Origin: Tidjanibacter sp.
GTDB lineage: Bacteria > Bacteroidota > Bacteroidia > Bacteroidales > Rikenellaceae
Length of the DNA stretch: 64,000 nt
Assembly: GCA_017936005.1 (NCBI GenBank)
Contig: JAGBGK010000020.1
Location: 25,719 to 89,718 of the forward strand
Reading direction: 5' to 3'
Within the stretch, counting starts at the first letter, position 1, and each line of letters opens with the position of its first letter. Below, in pieces: positions 30,279-39,267 of the stretch. A program made the translations under genes and the position numbers. The notes beneath the pieces were generated by a model. That model made no database searches, was not told where the DNA came from, and worked only from the letters and a program-made list of their open reading frames with translations.

Positions 30279-30994
30279 CGGTTATTGGGTTGTGTTTTCT
30301 TGTGTGTTTGTGAAAATTCGAGCAACGTTGAGAGGTGGTGCCTAACGACACTCATAGCTCCCTCGCAGTCCCCGTTTTGAATACAAGTATAAAGTTCTTG
30401 ATGTTCTCTCAATACATCCTCACGAGGGACGGAGCATACCTTGTATTTCTGGAAATACTTCAAAACGTCGGGTGTAATAATGAGCAATAGAGATGACATC
30501 ACAGGATTGTGTGCAGCACGAGCCACCGTTTGATGGAACTCGAAATCACGAGGCACCTGCTGTTCGGTACCGAAATGCTCCTCGCATTGTTCCATTGCGT
30601 TCTTCATAGCCTCCAAATCCTCCTCATCACGATTGATGGCTGCGAGCCTTGCCGCCTCCACTTCCAATAGCAGACGCACATCCACGAGCGAGGAGAAATC
30701 ATATCGGTCAATTTTGAGCATATCCCTAAATAGGCTCTCGATTTGCTGCGGCTTCATCTGCGTAACAATCGTACCACTCTGGGGGTATGTTTTCACCAGC
30801 CCATAGAACTCCAACTTCTGGTATGCCACTCTGACGTGTGCTCGACTCACACCGAGAGTTTCGGACAATCGGCGCTCGGCAGGCAATCGGTCGCCCGAGG
30901 TTAGTCGGTCGGAGTAGAGTTGATCTTTAACGTAATTGAGGACTTTTTCGACTTCGTCAGAGAGAGTATTAGCTGCGTTTTGTTTTGTAGCCAT
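30275..30994 (-). CDS. GntR family regulator with FCD domain, probable repressor of the alginate locus
   Basis: This 239-residue regulator has an N-terminal winged helix (about 10-80, with GDRLPAERRLSETLGVSRAHVR) and an all-helical FCD effector domain (about 95-225) containing the metal-type residues in DFEFHQTVARAAHNP and the late REHQEL and HH residues. FadR/UxuR/KdgR-like members bind sugar acids. It lies just downstream of the alginate locus on the same strand but has its own promoter after a terminator. Sites of the FadR-like form TGGTnnACCA in front of susC and half-sites at its own promoter suggest it represses both. Confidence 0.85.
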   Translation of the reverse strand: MATKQNAANTLSDEVEKVLNYVKDQLYSDRLTSGDRLPAERRLSETLGVSRAHVRVAYQKLEFYGLVKTYPQSGTIVTQMKPQQIESLFRDMLKIDRYDFSSLVDVRLLLEVEAARLAAINRDEEDLEAMKNAMEQCEEHFGTEQQVPRDFEFHQTVARAAHNPVMSSLLLIITPDVLKYFQKYKVCSVPREDVLREHQELYTCIQNGDCEGAMSVVRHHLSTLLEFSQTHKKTQPNNR

Positions 30995-31029
30995 CTGTAT
31001 TTCAAATTATTACATCGTGTTTTCAAACT

Positions 31030-31062
31030 AAAAGCCGTGCCCTTCGGGGCGAAAGGCACGGC
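31030..31062 (-). terminator. Intrinsic terminator at the 3' end of the alginate locus
   Basis: On the minus strand a 13-bp stem (GCCGTGCCTTTCG with CGAAGGGCACGGC, one G-U) closes a three-base loop and is followed by TTTT. It lies after the lipoprotein gene ending at 31138. The promoter of the GntR gene overlaps its upstream edge, so the hairpin may also form the 5' end of the regulator mRNA. Confidence 0.75.
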
Positions 31063-31070
31063 CAAAGTTA
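31063..31070 (-). promoter_or_regulatory. Predicted promoter -7 box of the GntR regulator gene
   Basis: TAACTTTG on the minus strand matches TAnnTTTG. A TTTC stands about 21 bases upstream, within the half-site region 31086-31101. The start would be near 31057, some 60 bases before the regulator ATG. Confidence 0.5.
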
Positions 31071-31085
31071 GTAATAATTTTTCAA

Positions 31086-31101
31086 TTGGTCGAAAATTGG
31101 T
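31086..31101. promoter_or_regulatory. Two TTGGT half-sites upstream of the GntR gene
   Basis: TTGGT occurs at 31086-31090 and 31097-31101 as direct repeats 11 bases apart. They share the half-site of the susC operators and overlap the -33 region of the regulator promoter, suggesting weak autoregulation. Confidence 0.4.
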
Positions 31102-31137
31102 TAGAAAAATTCCACCGCAGACCATTTTGCAACGCGA

Positions 31138-33204
31138 CTAATTCAACTTTTTCGACCAGTACATATCGAAGGTAATCTTACCATCGCGTTTACCTGTTTC
31201 GGGGTTGACAGTGATAAGTTGATAACCCTTACCATCAGTAGACATACCTGCCTTGGTCACATCAACTTTAGTAATGTGGATAAATCCATTTTTGATAACC
31301 GTACTTTTATCGGTATCCTTATACTGCATCAAAATCACCCTACCATCAGCCCAAAGGCTATTGCCCTCAAAGTCGGCCGAAGTGAATACAGGAGCATCAG
31401 ATGTTGCCGCCGAACCAGCGTAATCTAAATTAGTCAACGTGCCCTCAATAACACTATTAGCATAGACCAGTTCGCTGCTGCTCTTCATCACTCGGTACTG
31501 AGTGAATGGCGTACCAAATGTTTCGCCAACATAGATATTGTAGGAAGAGGAACCTTCGCCTTTGTAGCGGTGGTTTTTCAATGCCATATCAGTATTAGTT
31601 GGATTGACAATAGTCAATTTACCACTCGAATCGGTTACAAACACCACATAGGGTTTTACAGCCGCATACAATTCCGAAGTCATAGTTGCAGCATAGGTTT
31701 TCTTTGCTGTTACATAGGGGTTTACAACACCCTTTCCAAGACCAATACCATAGTCCTCGTTGGTTGCAGCAAAGTCCTTTGCCGAATAAACCTTACCATC
31801 ATCGGGAACAAAATATGCATTAGCAGACGAGAAATCCGAATATGTATCTGAAGCATTGGAGCCGATACCGAGAACGATGTCCTCATAGTGATAGAAGGGA
31901 TATACTGTAATGTTGCCAAGAGCCTTATCTGCACCATAGGTAATTGCATAGGATGCAGCCTCGGTGGCAGCGCCGGTGCAATCAACCATCTTGATAACCA
32001 GCTCGGTGTTGCTCTGCGAAACAACCTCGGCAGCTACGCCACCAATCTTCACATCCACAACATTCAACAAGTTGCTACCAGAGAGGGTAATATTGCTATT
32101 GAGGTAGAACTTCTCACCCTCGCTCTTCTTATTATCGCTCTTGATGGAGAGCACAGCGGGCTCGCCGGTGGGAGCAGCATCCAAAGTAATGCTCTTACCT
32201 GCCCTCTGACCACGCAACAGCGCACCTGCAGTGAAGGTAATCTCGGGGTGAGCACCCTTGTCAGTTACGATGTTTACAGTGAAAGTGTCGCCTGCAAGGT
32301 AGGCGGTGGTGGTGTCGAAGAAATAGGCATCCTTGTCATCGCTGGGAGCATAACCTGCGTTCATCATCACCCTAACGTCAATAACCTCACCTGCCTTCAC
32401 TGCACCATTAGCAACGGTGGTGCTAATGCTCGACTCGGGAGCAGTCCAATAGCCATAGGCGGTGTTGGAGCCGTGGGTTGCCTTAACGGGAGCATCCGTA
32501 CGGTTAGTCAGAGCATTCTCTGCCCTACCCTTCGAGATGTTGGTGGTGAATTTACCAGCCAAAATCTTACCGCCCTGCGAAGTTACGGTTACCTTCTTGA
32601 TGACAACATCCTCACCGGTGTTGTTGGTAATACCGAGCCTCAATACAGCAAACAAACGTTTGAGAGCATCAAAAGAGAGAGGCTCGCCATAGGTTGCTGG
32701 GTTGTCGGAAGTGTAGAGGAAGTCATAGGCCGACATATCCCACTGCGAAGCGGTAGCGTCATACTCCTGCTCGGCAGGCAGTTCGCCTACGATGTTGGAC
32801 GAAGTGGTTGAGTCGTTTGCTGCGCTGTAAGGATAGTAGATATAGACCTTGTGAGTAGCCTCGGCAGCACCCTCGCCGTCCCACCACTGAGCATCGCCGG
32901 TGAAGTTTGCAGTGGTAGCATTGGCAGCATTTGCGCTGTAAACGCTATTCTTCACAAACTTAACCTCCGAGCCACCTTTGGGGGTGTAGTAGTAGTTAAG
33001 ACCCAACTTTTCGGTGCCGGTCCAATATACGCTCTCACCATCAGTGAGGTCAAGAGCCGAACGGGTACCTGCCGAAAGGGTAAAGGTAATTTTATTGGAT
33101 TTGCCATCCACATTGGGAGTGGCGTTCTCATCCATAATGTTGTTGCAAGCGGAAAGAGTCATCGCAGCAACAACAACGCTGAAAATATTAATCAATTTTT
33201 TCAT
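31138..33204 (-). CDS. Lipoprotein with fimbrillin-like N-terminus, TIG domain and shared C-terminal domain
   Basis: This 688-residue lipoprotein (lipobox LSAC, Cys20) has three parts. The N-terminal about 330 residues look like a fimbrillin/Mfa-type protein (ITFTLSAGTRSALDL, YYPYSAANDSTT). A TIG-like segment (about 370-450) follows. The C-terminal about 240 residues resemble the C-termini of the two lipoproteins at 44533-48177 (PFYHYEDIVLG, YAAVKPYVVFVTD, PTNTD, GFIHITKV, MYWSK). It probably lies on the cell surface and binds alginate. It is the last gene of the locus and is preceded 25 bp upstream by a 45-codon ORF. The function of the fused N-terminus is unknown. Confidence 0.75.
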   Translation of the reverse strand: MKKLINIFSVVVAAMTLSACNNIMDENATPNVDGKSNKITFTLSAGTRSALDLTDGESVYWTGTEKLGLNYYYTPKGGSEVKFVKNSVYSANAANATTANFTGDAQWWDGEGAAEATHKVYIYYPYSAANDSTTSSNIVGELPAEQEYDATASQWDMSAYDFLYTSDNPATYGEPLSFDALKRLFAVLRLGITNNTGEDVVIKKVTVTSQGGKILAGKFTTNISKGRAENALTNRTDAPVKATHGSNTAYGYWTAPESSISTTVANGAVKAGEVIDVRVMMNAGYAPSDDKDAYFFDTTTAYLAGDTFTVNIVTDKGAHPEITFTAGALLRGQRAGKSITLDAAPTGEPAVLSIKSDNKKSEGEKFYLNSNITLSGSNLLNVVDVKIGGVAAEVVSQSNTELVIKMVDCTGAATEAASYAITYGADKALGNITVYPFYHYEDIVLGIGSNASDTYSDFSSANAYFVPDDGKVYSAKDFAATNEDYGIGLGKGVVNPYVTAKKTYAATMTSELYAAVKPYVVFVTDSSGKLTIVNPTNTDMALKNHRYKGEGSSSYNIYVGETFGTPFTQYRVMKSSSELVYANSVIEGTLTNLDYAGSAATSDAPVFTSADFEGNSLWADGRVILMQYKDTDKSTVIKNGFIHITKVDVTKAGMSTDGKGYQLITVNPETGKRDGKITFDMYWSKKLN

Positions 33205-33228
33205 AGTCTGTGTGTGTTGCTTTAATGA

Positions 33229-33366
33229 TTAGTCCCAACTCTGCTCCTCTCCGAAGCCGTCAATTACCAGGTCGAACTGCGAGGGATCCGAAATGGCGAT
33301 ACCCTGCTCAACTACGACCTCGTTGAGCTCCACTGCGGGAGCGACATAGTACTTATTGGTTTTCAT
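33229..33366 (-). CDS. Small 45-residue protein preceding the fimbrillin-like lipoprotein
   Basis: An ATG at 33366 opens a 45-codon frame that ends at 33229, 25 bp before the lipoprotein gene. The peptide starts MKTNKYYVAPAVELNEVVVE and ends in an acidic, aromatic tail (GFGEEQSWD). It has no signal peptide. Short proteins of this plan, with an early Pro-Ala-Val/Ile-Glu and a terminal FGEE-SW, recur in Bacteroidales genomes near fimbrillin-like genes in my experience, but I know no function. Its spacing and codon use support a real gene. Confidence 0.6.
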   Translation of the reverse strand: MKTNKYYVAPAVELNEVVVEQGIAISDPSQFDLVIDGFGEEQSWD

Positions 33367-33401
33367 CGTTTTTTGTGTGTATTACTTGATTATTTCTATT
33401 A

Positions 33402-34370
33402 CTACTCCTCTTTAATGGTGAAGTCGGTAAACAGAAGGCTCTCATCCCTCATTTGGCTCTTCAAACTGCCACCCGTACCAAACGAGCGATAGATACCCCA
33501 CTTGGGCCTGATGGCCGTTGCTCCAATTCGCCAGAGGTCAAGATTATTAGTCTTGTAGTAGAGAAGTACCTTATCATCCCTCAGACGCACGATTTTAATC
33601 TCATACTGTCCTTTGTGAAGATAGGTTGCCTTCTCTGTAACCATCACCCACTCGCCCTCGAAATCGTTCAGCGGAGCACTTTTCAGTACACCTGCCGAAG
33701 CTCCGTTTGAGCCATAGTGGGTAAGTTCAAGATACTGTTTACCACTACGCAAGCGAGCCACGAGGGTAACCAACGGATTACCCACATCGTTACCGCCATA
33801 ACCTTTTAGTTGGTGAAGATGGCAGAACTTACTTGTTGCCTTAAAGCCCTTGGGAATTTGGAATTTCCAAGTGTAGGTGTGAGTCTGTCCCTCCGAAGCC
33901 ACCATATTGTCAGGCGAAGCCGAATAGGTCTTAATCTCGTTGCGTTGGCGGTCGGTAATGTTTGGCAAACCCCTATCATCGTCAATATCAATGTGAATAT
34001 CAAAGCGATAGACGTGGCGAGCCAGCGAATCATCCCACACCTGAGTAATGTGCTTAACGTGGTTGTAGGCGTGCACACCCGAACTATCGGGGCACTCCTG
34101 ATAGTATCCACGTGCATTCATATAGGCGTAGGTATCGCTCACTCCGTCGGGCACAAGGGCACAAGGCTCCCCTACCACAGCAGGATAACGCTCGGCCATC
34201 GTTTTGGGCTTCACGGGCTCTTCCTTTTCGGTCCCCGAGCCACCGCCCGAAGTACCTCCTCCGGGCAGTGGTGTGGGAATCTCGAAGTCAACACCCGTGC
34301 AAGCCAACATCGCTGCGGCCAACACAAACTGTGTCAAGAAAATCATTGTATGTCTGTTCTTTGTCGTCAT
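33402..34370 (-). CDS. Jelly-roll polysaccharide lyase-like lipoprotein
   Basis: This 322-residue lipoprotein (lipobox LAC) has a Gly/Ser-rich linker up to about residue 50, then a concanavalin-A-like domain. The segments FCHLHQLKG and RPKWGIYRS resemble the heparin-lyase-I-like/PF14099 polysaccharide lyases, so an endo-acting uronan lyase is likely, and in this context alginate is the probable substrate. Exact CAZy family is not certain. Its N-terminus (CTGVDFEIPTP) resembles that of the PL6 lyase at 42932 (CTRVDFVIPEP). Its start overlaps the stop of the SDR gene by one base. Confidence 0.6.
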   Translation of the reverse strand: MTTKNRHTMIFLTQFVLAAAMLACTGVDFEIPTPLPGGGTSGGGSGTEKEEPVKPKTMAERYPAVVGEPCALVPDGVSDTYAYMNARGYYQECPDSSGVHAYNHVKHITQVWDDSLARHVYRFDIHIDIDDDRGLPNITDRQRNEIKTYSASPDNMVASEGQTHTYTWKFQIPKGFKATSKFCHLHQLKGYGGNDVGNPLVTLVARLRSGKQYLELTHYGSNGASAGVLKSAPLNDFEGEWVMVTEKATYLHKGQYEIKIVRLRDDKVLLYYKTNNLDLWRIGATAIRPKWGIYRSFGTGGSLKSQMRDESLLFTDFTIKEE

Positions 34371-35122
34371 TACGAGAAGAGAACGCCACCGTTGATATCA
34401 ATCGAAGCACCGGTGATGTAGGACGACTCGTCGCAAGCCAAGAAGCATACCAAGTCGGCAATCTCCATTGCAGTACCCTCACGACGGAGAGGAGCAGTCT
34501 TGTGGAGATTCTCACGAGCCTCGGGTTTGGTGAAGCGATCGTGGAACGAGGTGTTAATCATACCGGGAGCGAGAGCATTTACACGGATACCCTGGGGACC
34601 CAACTCTTTGGCCATCGAACGGGTGTGGCACATAACAGCAGCCTTTGCGGTAGCATACATCGAAGCACCGGGACCACCACCGTCCCTTGCAGCCTGCGAC
34701 GAGAAGTTAACAATAGCACCACCCTGTTTCATCAAGGGCACCACCTCACGGGTGCAGAGGAATACGCTACGCATATTCACGTCCATCAGGAAGTCATACC
34801 AAGCCTCATCCTGCTCAACGATAAGTTTACGGCCTACAATACCGCCAACTACGTTAACCAAAACGTGTACGGTGTCGCCAAATGCCTCTACTGCCTTCTC
34901 AAAGAGGTTCTTAACATCAGCAGCCTTGGTCATATCGCCCTGAACAGCGATAGCCTGACCACCCTCTGCCTCAATCATCTTAACGGTCTCTGCTGCATCC
35001 TCGGGGTTGTCAAAGTAGTTCAAGCATACTTTTGCACCCTCTGCTGCAAGTTTAACAGATACTGCACGGCCCAAGTCACGTGCGCCACCGGTTACGATGG
35101 CTACTTTTCCTTCAAGTTTCAT
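34370..35122 (-). CDS. Short-chain dehydrogenase/reductase, probable DEH reductase
   Basis: This 250-residue cytosolic SDR has the cofactor motif TGGARDLG (11-18) and the catalytic Ser141/142, Tyr156 and Lys160 (YATAK). It resembles FabG-type reductases. In alginate loci an SDR of this size reduces 4-deoxy-L-erythro-5-hexoseulose uronate (DEH) to 2-keto-3-deoxygluconate, and the neighbouring KdgF-like and transporter genes make that the best guess here. The lyase gene at 33402-34370 is translationally coupled to it. Confidence 0.78.
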   Translation of the reverse strand: MKLEGKVAIVTGGARDLGRAVSVKLAAEGAKVCLNYFDNPEDAAETVKMIEAEGGQAIAVQGDMTKAADVKNLFEKAVEAFGDTVHVLVNVVGGIVGRKLIVEQDEAWYDFLMDVNMRSVFLCTREVVPLMKQGGAIVNFSSQAARDGGGPGASMYATAKAAVMCHTRSMAKELGPQGIRVNALAPGMINTSFHDRFTKPEARENLHKTAPLRREGTAMEIADLVCFLACDESSYITGASIDINGGVLFS

Positions 35123-35180
35123 AGTCTTGTTTTGTTTGAATTTGTGATTAAAAGTTTATATTGTTTGGATTATTTTGCTT

Positions 35181-36638
35181 CTACTCTGCCGATTTGGTCT
35201 GCTCGATTTTACCACCAAAGATGAATACCGACAACATCGACAGTGGAACGAGTGCTGCACCCACGATGAAGAAGGGTACCCAGTTGCCACCAGCAGTGAT
35301 GATGGGTACGAGCCAAGTCATAATCAGCGTACCACACACTGCGGCTGCACCACCGATACCGGCCAAAGTACCCACACTCTTACCAACTTGGAGGTCGCTG
35401 GCAATGGTCTGAATGTTGGTCATCATAAATTGGAAACCACCCAAAATCACAGCCATCATCACAACAGCCATAATGGGAGTGGAGGCCATTGCAGCCAAAA
35501 TCATACCGGGCACTACCAAGCAAGCACCAATGCAGATGGCGCACTTGCGAGCGTAGTTCACACTCTTGCCCTTCTTGATGAGCCAGCCACTAAACCAACC
35601 ACCAGAAATGGAGCCAATAGCAGCACCAACATAGGGCACCCACGCCGACATTGCAATCTGCTTAATGTCCAAGCCAAACACCTCAATCAAGTAGATGGGC
35701 AACCAGGTTACGAACATCCACCAGATGGGGTCCAAGAAGAAACGACCGAGAATAACAGCGTAGTTCTTCTTCTCTTTGAAGAGGCGACCATAGCTCTTAC
35801 CCTTGGTGTTGCTCACCACATTCTCGGGCTGACCCTCAATGATGTACTTCTGCTCCTTCTCGGTAATCCAGGGGTGCTCTTTGGGGCCTTTTTTGTTGAT
35901 AATGAGCCAGGGCACAACCCAAAGAATACCAAGCGAACCGACAATCACAAAGGTAATCTTCCAGCCAAAGGCGATGAAGAGCACGGGAATGAGGATGGGA
36001 GCAATGATGCTACCTGCCGAAGCAGCCGCGCCAAAGATACCCTGCGCCAAAGCACGCTCCTTCTGGGGGAACCACTCGGCATTCGACTTGGTGGTGCCAG
36101 GCCAGGGACCGGCCTCACCCAAACCAAGCATCACACGGAAGAAAGTCAGCGACTTCAAACCCGACGAGAGCGAAGCCAAAGCATCGGCTGCACCCCACAA
36201 AATGGCCGAAAGGGTAAAACCTTTGCGAGTACCAATCTTGTCGTAAACCTTACCCGAGAAGAGCTGGCTGATACCATAAGCAATCATAAAGAACATTGTG
36301 ATTACGGCCAGCATACTCTTGGCTTGTTTCTGCTGCTCCTCCACCGATGCGGTAGTATCCACGAGGCCGAGGTCTTTTGCGATACCGCCATACTCAACAT
36401 AGGTAAGTGTGCCATTCTCTGCCACAGTTACATCGCTGGCATTGAGTTCCAAAAGGCCCTCTTTGGCCTGCACCAAATAGAGATTGGTGGAGTCAACAAC
36501 GCTCCACTCACCTGCGGGGACCTCCACCTTTGTATTGGCCACCCACATATAGTTGAGTGTACCACGGTCGAGATAGTTGATGATGGTTACCAGCACAATC
36601 AGCGACAGCACCACCCACCTTAAACCTTTTACTTTCAT
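35181..36638 (-). CDS. MFS hexuronate transporter (ExuT-like) with long loop after helix 1
   Basis: This 485-residue inner-membrane permease belongs to the anion:cation symporter branch of MFS that includes ExuT. The first helix ends in NYLDRGTLNY, and the signature GKVYDKIGTRKG follows helix 2. About 75 residues are inserted between helices 1 and 2 (residues about 35-110) on the periplasmic side, where ExuT-like proteins have a short loop. In this locus it most likely imports unsaturated uronate or DEH released by the lyases. It follows the cupin gene by 15 bp. Confidence 0.85.
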   Translation of the reverse strand: MKVKGLRWVVLSLIVLVTIINYLDRGTLNYMWVANTKVEVPAGEWSVVDSTNLYLVQAKEGLLELNASDVTVAENGTLTYVEYGGIAKDLGLVDTTASVEEQQKQAKSMLAVITMFFMIAYGISQLFSGKVYDKIGTRKGFTLSAILWGAADALASLSSGLKSLTFFRVMLGLGEAGPWPGTTKSNAEWFPQKERALAQGIFGAAASAGSIIAPILIPVLFIAFGWKITFVIVGSLGILWVVPWLIINKKGPKEHPWITEKEQKYIIEGQPENVVSNTKGKSYGRLFKEKKNYAVILGRFFLDPIWWMFVTWLPIYLIEVFGLDIKQIAMSAWVPYVGAAIGSISGGWFSGWLIKKGKSVNYARKCAICIGACLVVPGMILAAMASTPIMAVVMMAVILGGFQFMMTNIQTIASDLQVGKSVGTLAGIGGAAAVCGTLIMTWLVPIITAGGNWVPFFIVGAALVPLSMLSVFIFGGKIEQTKSAE

Positions 36639-36653
36639 AGCGTTTCAGAAGGT

Positions 36654-36998
36654 TTAGAGTTTCAAGAAATCGGCCCTAACAGGCGAGAAAGTATCAATCA
36701 GGATACCCTCCTCCAAGCATACGCAGCCGTGGAGTTCGTCGGGAGCAACATAGTAGCCGTCACCAGCAACAAGCACCTCTTTTTTGTCGCCAATGGTGAG
36801 CTCAAATTTACCACTTGCCACATAGGTAGCCTGCGAGTGGTAGTGCTCGTGCATTGCGCCAATGGCACCCTTCTCGAATTTAACTTTTACAATCATCAGC
36901 TGGCCATCATAGCCCATAATCTGACGAGTGATACCGGGGCCGGGGTTCTCCCAAGCCATCTGACTCTCAATCTGGAAAGTCTCGCTTCTTGTTTTCAT
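36654..36998 (-). CDS. kdgF: KdgF-like cupin (unsaturated uronate linearisation)
   Basis: This 114-residue cupin has a metal site in HEHYHSQ (His50, His52, His54, Gln56) and DELHGC (His90). KdgF enzymes convert 4,5-unsaturated monouronates from pectin or alginate into the linear keto sugar that feeds DEH reductase, and they are a usual part of alginate loci. It sits between the PL17 lyase gene and the transporter gene. There is no signal peptide, so it acts in the cytosol. Confidence 0.82.
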   Translation of the reverse strand: MKTRSETFQIESQMAWENPGPGITRQIMGYDGQLMIVKVKFEKGAIGAMHEHYHSQATYVASGKFELTIGDKKEVLVAGDGYYVAPDELHGCVCLEEGILIDTFSPVRADFLKL

Positions 36999-37054
36999 AC
37001 TTACTTAAAGTTTTAGTTAATATGTTGTTTGTTTATGTCTTATTTATCAAACTT

Positions 37055-39244
37055 TTACTTTACGCTGATAGCGCCCTCCCAAACATAGGTTTTACCATCA
37101 ACTTGCACTTTGTGTTTACCCTCCGTCTGCTCATTAGCAAAGCAGTAGGTGCGGCTCTGACCACCCACAAAGTCAACCCTCACAACGGTATATTTGGCAT
37201 TATCAACCAGCACCACTACCTCCTTAACCGAAGCTTTTGCATTAGCAGTTTTCTCCACTTGGAGGTTATAGACACCGTGGCTCTCGATGGTCGAAACAAA
37301 GCTGTGGTTAGCGGCCTTCTGGCGCAACATATAGGCACCCTCGGGGCGCAAATTGTAGTCGGGGTCATTAGCACCGAGTCGCAACATCTTCATCTCCGTG
37401 GTGGGAGTAGTTGCGGTCGAAATGCTATAAAACCTATCGCCTTCGAGGAAGGTGTAGCAACTTGTCGAGGTCTGCTCGTTGCGGCCCTCGGCCTCCACCC
37501 AGATATATTGGTAACCATTATCCACTCCGAGTGTAGTCATCGAAGTCAGAGCCTTGGTGTAGGGGAAGTTGAGGCTCACCATATGGCCACTATACCAGAA
37601 AGGCAGGTCATAGGTGTGTTCTTTCTCGCTCTCCAAGCGGAAGATATCCACAATCAGAGGATACTGCAACCACTCCACATCGTCGTAAATCACCGTGCGG
37701 TGCATCTTCACGCCCTTCACTGCGGCATTCTCCTTGGCCGACATAACGCTCAACTTATCGACTGCCTCGAAGTGATACACGTCCGAGTGGTGTTTGGAGG
37801 ACTCATTGTAATTGCCGTCAAAGTGCGACTTACCATCCACACTCACGGTGCTGTGTGCAATGGTCTGCATTGCATATTTCTTATTCTCGCGAGTGTAGTG
37901 GCCCTTATATTTAGCCTCAATATTGAGGAACCTCGATGCACCATAGTCGGGCAACACCACATTGCCATTATCGTAGTAGGAGATGACAAGTTTGTCATAG
38001 TGTCCATGCGAAAGGCCGTGAGAGGTTGCTTTCAGCGTGAGTGCGCTATTAACATCGGGGCGAGTGGAGCGAATCACGCCAATACCGCCCTGCGAACCAT
38101 CGGCACCATCACGGTAGAGTTTGCTCTCATATTTGATAGGCTCTGCCTTACCCGCAGCCACATCCCTTGCTACCTCATAGCCCGCATCACAAGGTATGAA
38201 CTTCTTTTGGAACTTCTGCGCCACATCAAGTAGCATAGGATTTTTGTAGGCACCGTATGCAATATCCACCGCAAACAGTAGCTCCTGACAGTCGAGCTGT
38301 TTGGTGAGCGCATCGTTAAACTTCATAAACACGCCGTTGTAGTTGAGCTGCAAGAGCGCATTCGCAGCCTTCGAGAGAATCGCATCACGATACTCAAAGA
38401 TGCCCACCTCGGGGAGGTTATTCTCAATGCAGTGTGCAAAGAGCATCATAGGCCAAATGGCGTAGCGCAAATAGTATGCACCCTCGGTGTAGTATCCATC
38501 GGGCGAGAGAAGGTTGTCCAACTGCATAATATAGCCACCATTCTTACCCGTCTTATCCGAGCCATAGAGAGCCTGCTTTACAATATCCTCGTCGCCCATA
38601 ACCATACCGAGCATACCCACCGAAGCGGTTGCCCAAGTACCGTGGTTGTGCATCAGGTTGAAGGTGCGATTGTTGGCAGGGTTCTCCTTTGTTCCGTTCA
38701 TCACGAAGTCGGCATAGGGACGGAAGAAATTCTTCTCCAACTGCTCACGTTTCTCGGGAGCGATGAAGTCATACACACAGTCGTAGGCAATGGAGGTGTG
38801 TACCAACCACACACACTCATTGAGTGTCTGCCAGAAAATCCTACCAGGGGTTTTCGACAGCGTTACGGGGTGGAATCCGAGCGAAGGATAGAGTGCCGCA
38901 TAGGCATCCAACATATCCACAACCTTCTGTGCATAAGCCTCATTACCTGTAAGTTGCCAAGCAATGCCGCAGTAGTACATCACATAGTAATTGTCTTTGT
39001 GTTTCTCGTGGGTGTAGCCACCGCCACCATCCTTTGGCACGGGTACAACGATAGGCTCTGCCAGACCACGGTCAGCCTCTGCAATCACCTCTGCCACCGA
39101 AGCGTCAAAGTCGGCATTAGTGCCAAGTGCTGCCCTCATCTCAGCCACTCCGTCGGGAGTGAGCAACAGACAAGGGTGCTGTCTCTGGCCAAAAGCAAGG
39201 CTTGCAACTGCCAGAGCTACGAGGGTTGTAAGTAGTTTTTTCAT
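37055..39244 (-). CDS. PL17 oligoalginate lyase
   Basis: This 729-residue protein has a signal peptide (LAVASLAFGQ), an alpha/alpha-toroid alginate-lyase domain (about 25-340) and a heparinase II/III-like beta-sheet domain (about 380-610). The catalytic residues of the exolytic PL17 enzymes appear as Asn200-His201 (LMHNHGTW) and a Tyr near 257 (EGAYYLR). The zinc ligands correspond to His415 (HGHYDK), Asp433 (PDYG) and His464 (IAHSTV). It would cut alginate oligosaccharides to monomers in the periplasm. Its neighbours on the same strand are a PL6 lyase upstream and kdgF downstream. Confidence 0.92.
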   Translation of the reverse strand: MKKLLTTLVALAVASLAFGQRQHPCLLLTPDGVAEMRAALGTNADFDASVAEVIAEADRGLAEPIVVPVPKDGGGGYTHEKHKDNYYVMYYCGIAWQLTGNEAYAQKVVDMLDAYAALYPSLGFHPVTLSKTPGRIFWQTLNECVWLVHTSIAYDCVYDFIAPEKREQLEKNFFRPYADFVMNGTKENPANNRTFNLMHNHGTWATASVGMLGMVMGDEDIVKQALYGSDKTGKNGGYIMQLDNLLSPDGYYTEGAYYLRYAIWPMMLFAHCIENNLPEVGIFEYRDAILSKAANALLQLNYNGVFMKFNDALTKQLDCQELLFAVDIAYGAYKNPMLLDVAQKFQKKFIPCDAGYEVARDVAAGKAEPIKYESKLYRDGADGSQGGIGVIRSTRPDVNSALTLKATSHGLSHGHYDKLVISYYDNGNVVLPDYGASRFLNIEAKYKGHYTRENKKYAMQTIAHSTVSVDGKSHFDGNYNESSKHHSDVYHFEAVDKLSVMSAKENAAVKGVKMHRTVIYDDVEWLQYPLIVDIFRLESEKEHTYDLPFWYSGHMVSLNFPYTKALTSMTTLGVDNGYQYIWVEAEGRNEQTSTSCYTFLEGDRFYSISTATTPTTEMKMLRLGANDPDYNLRPEGAYMLRQKAANHSFVSTIESHGVYNLQVEKTANAKASVKEVVVLVDNAKYTVVRVDFVGGQSRTYCFANEQTEGKHKVQVDGKTYVWEGAISVK

Positions 39245-39267
39245 CTCTTTTATAATATGTTGATTGT

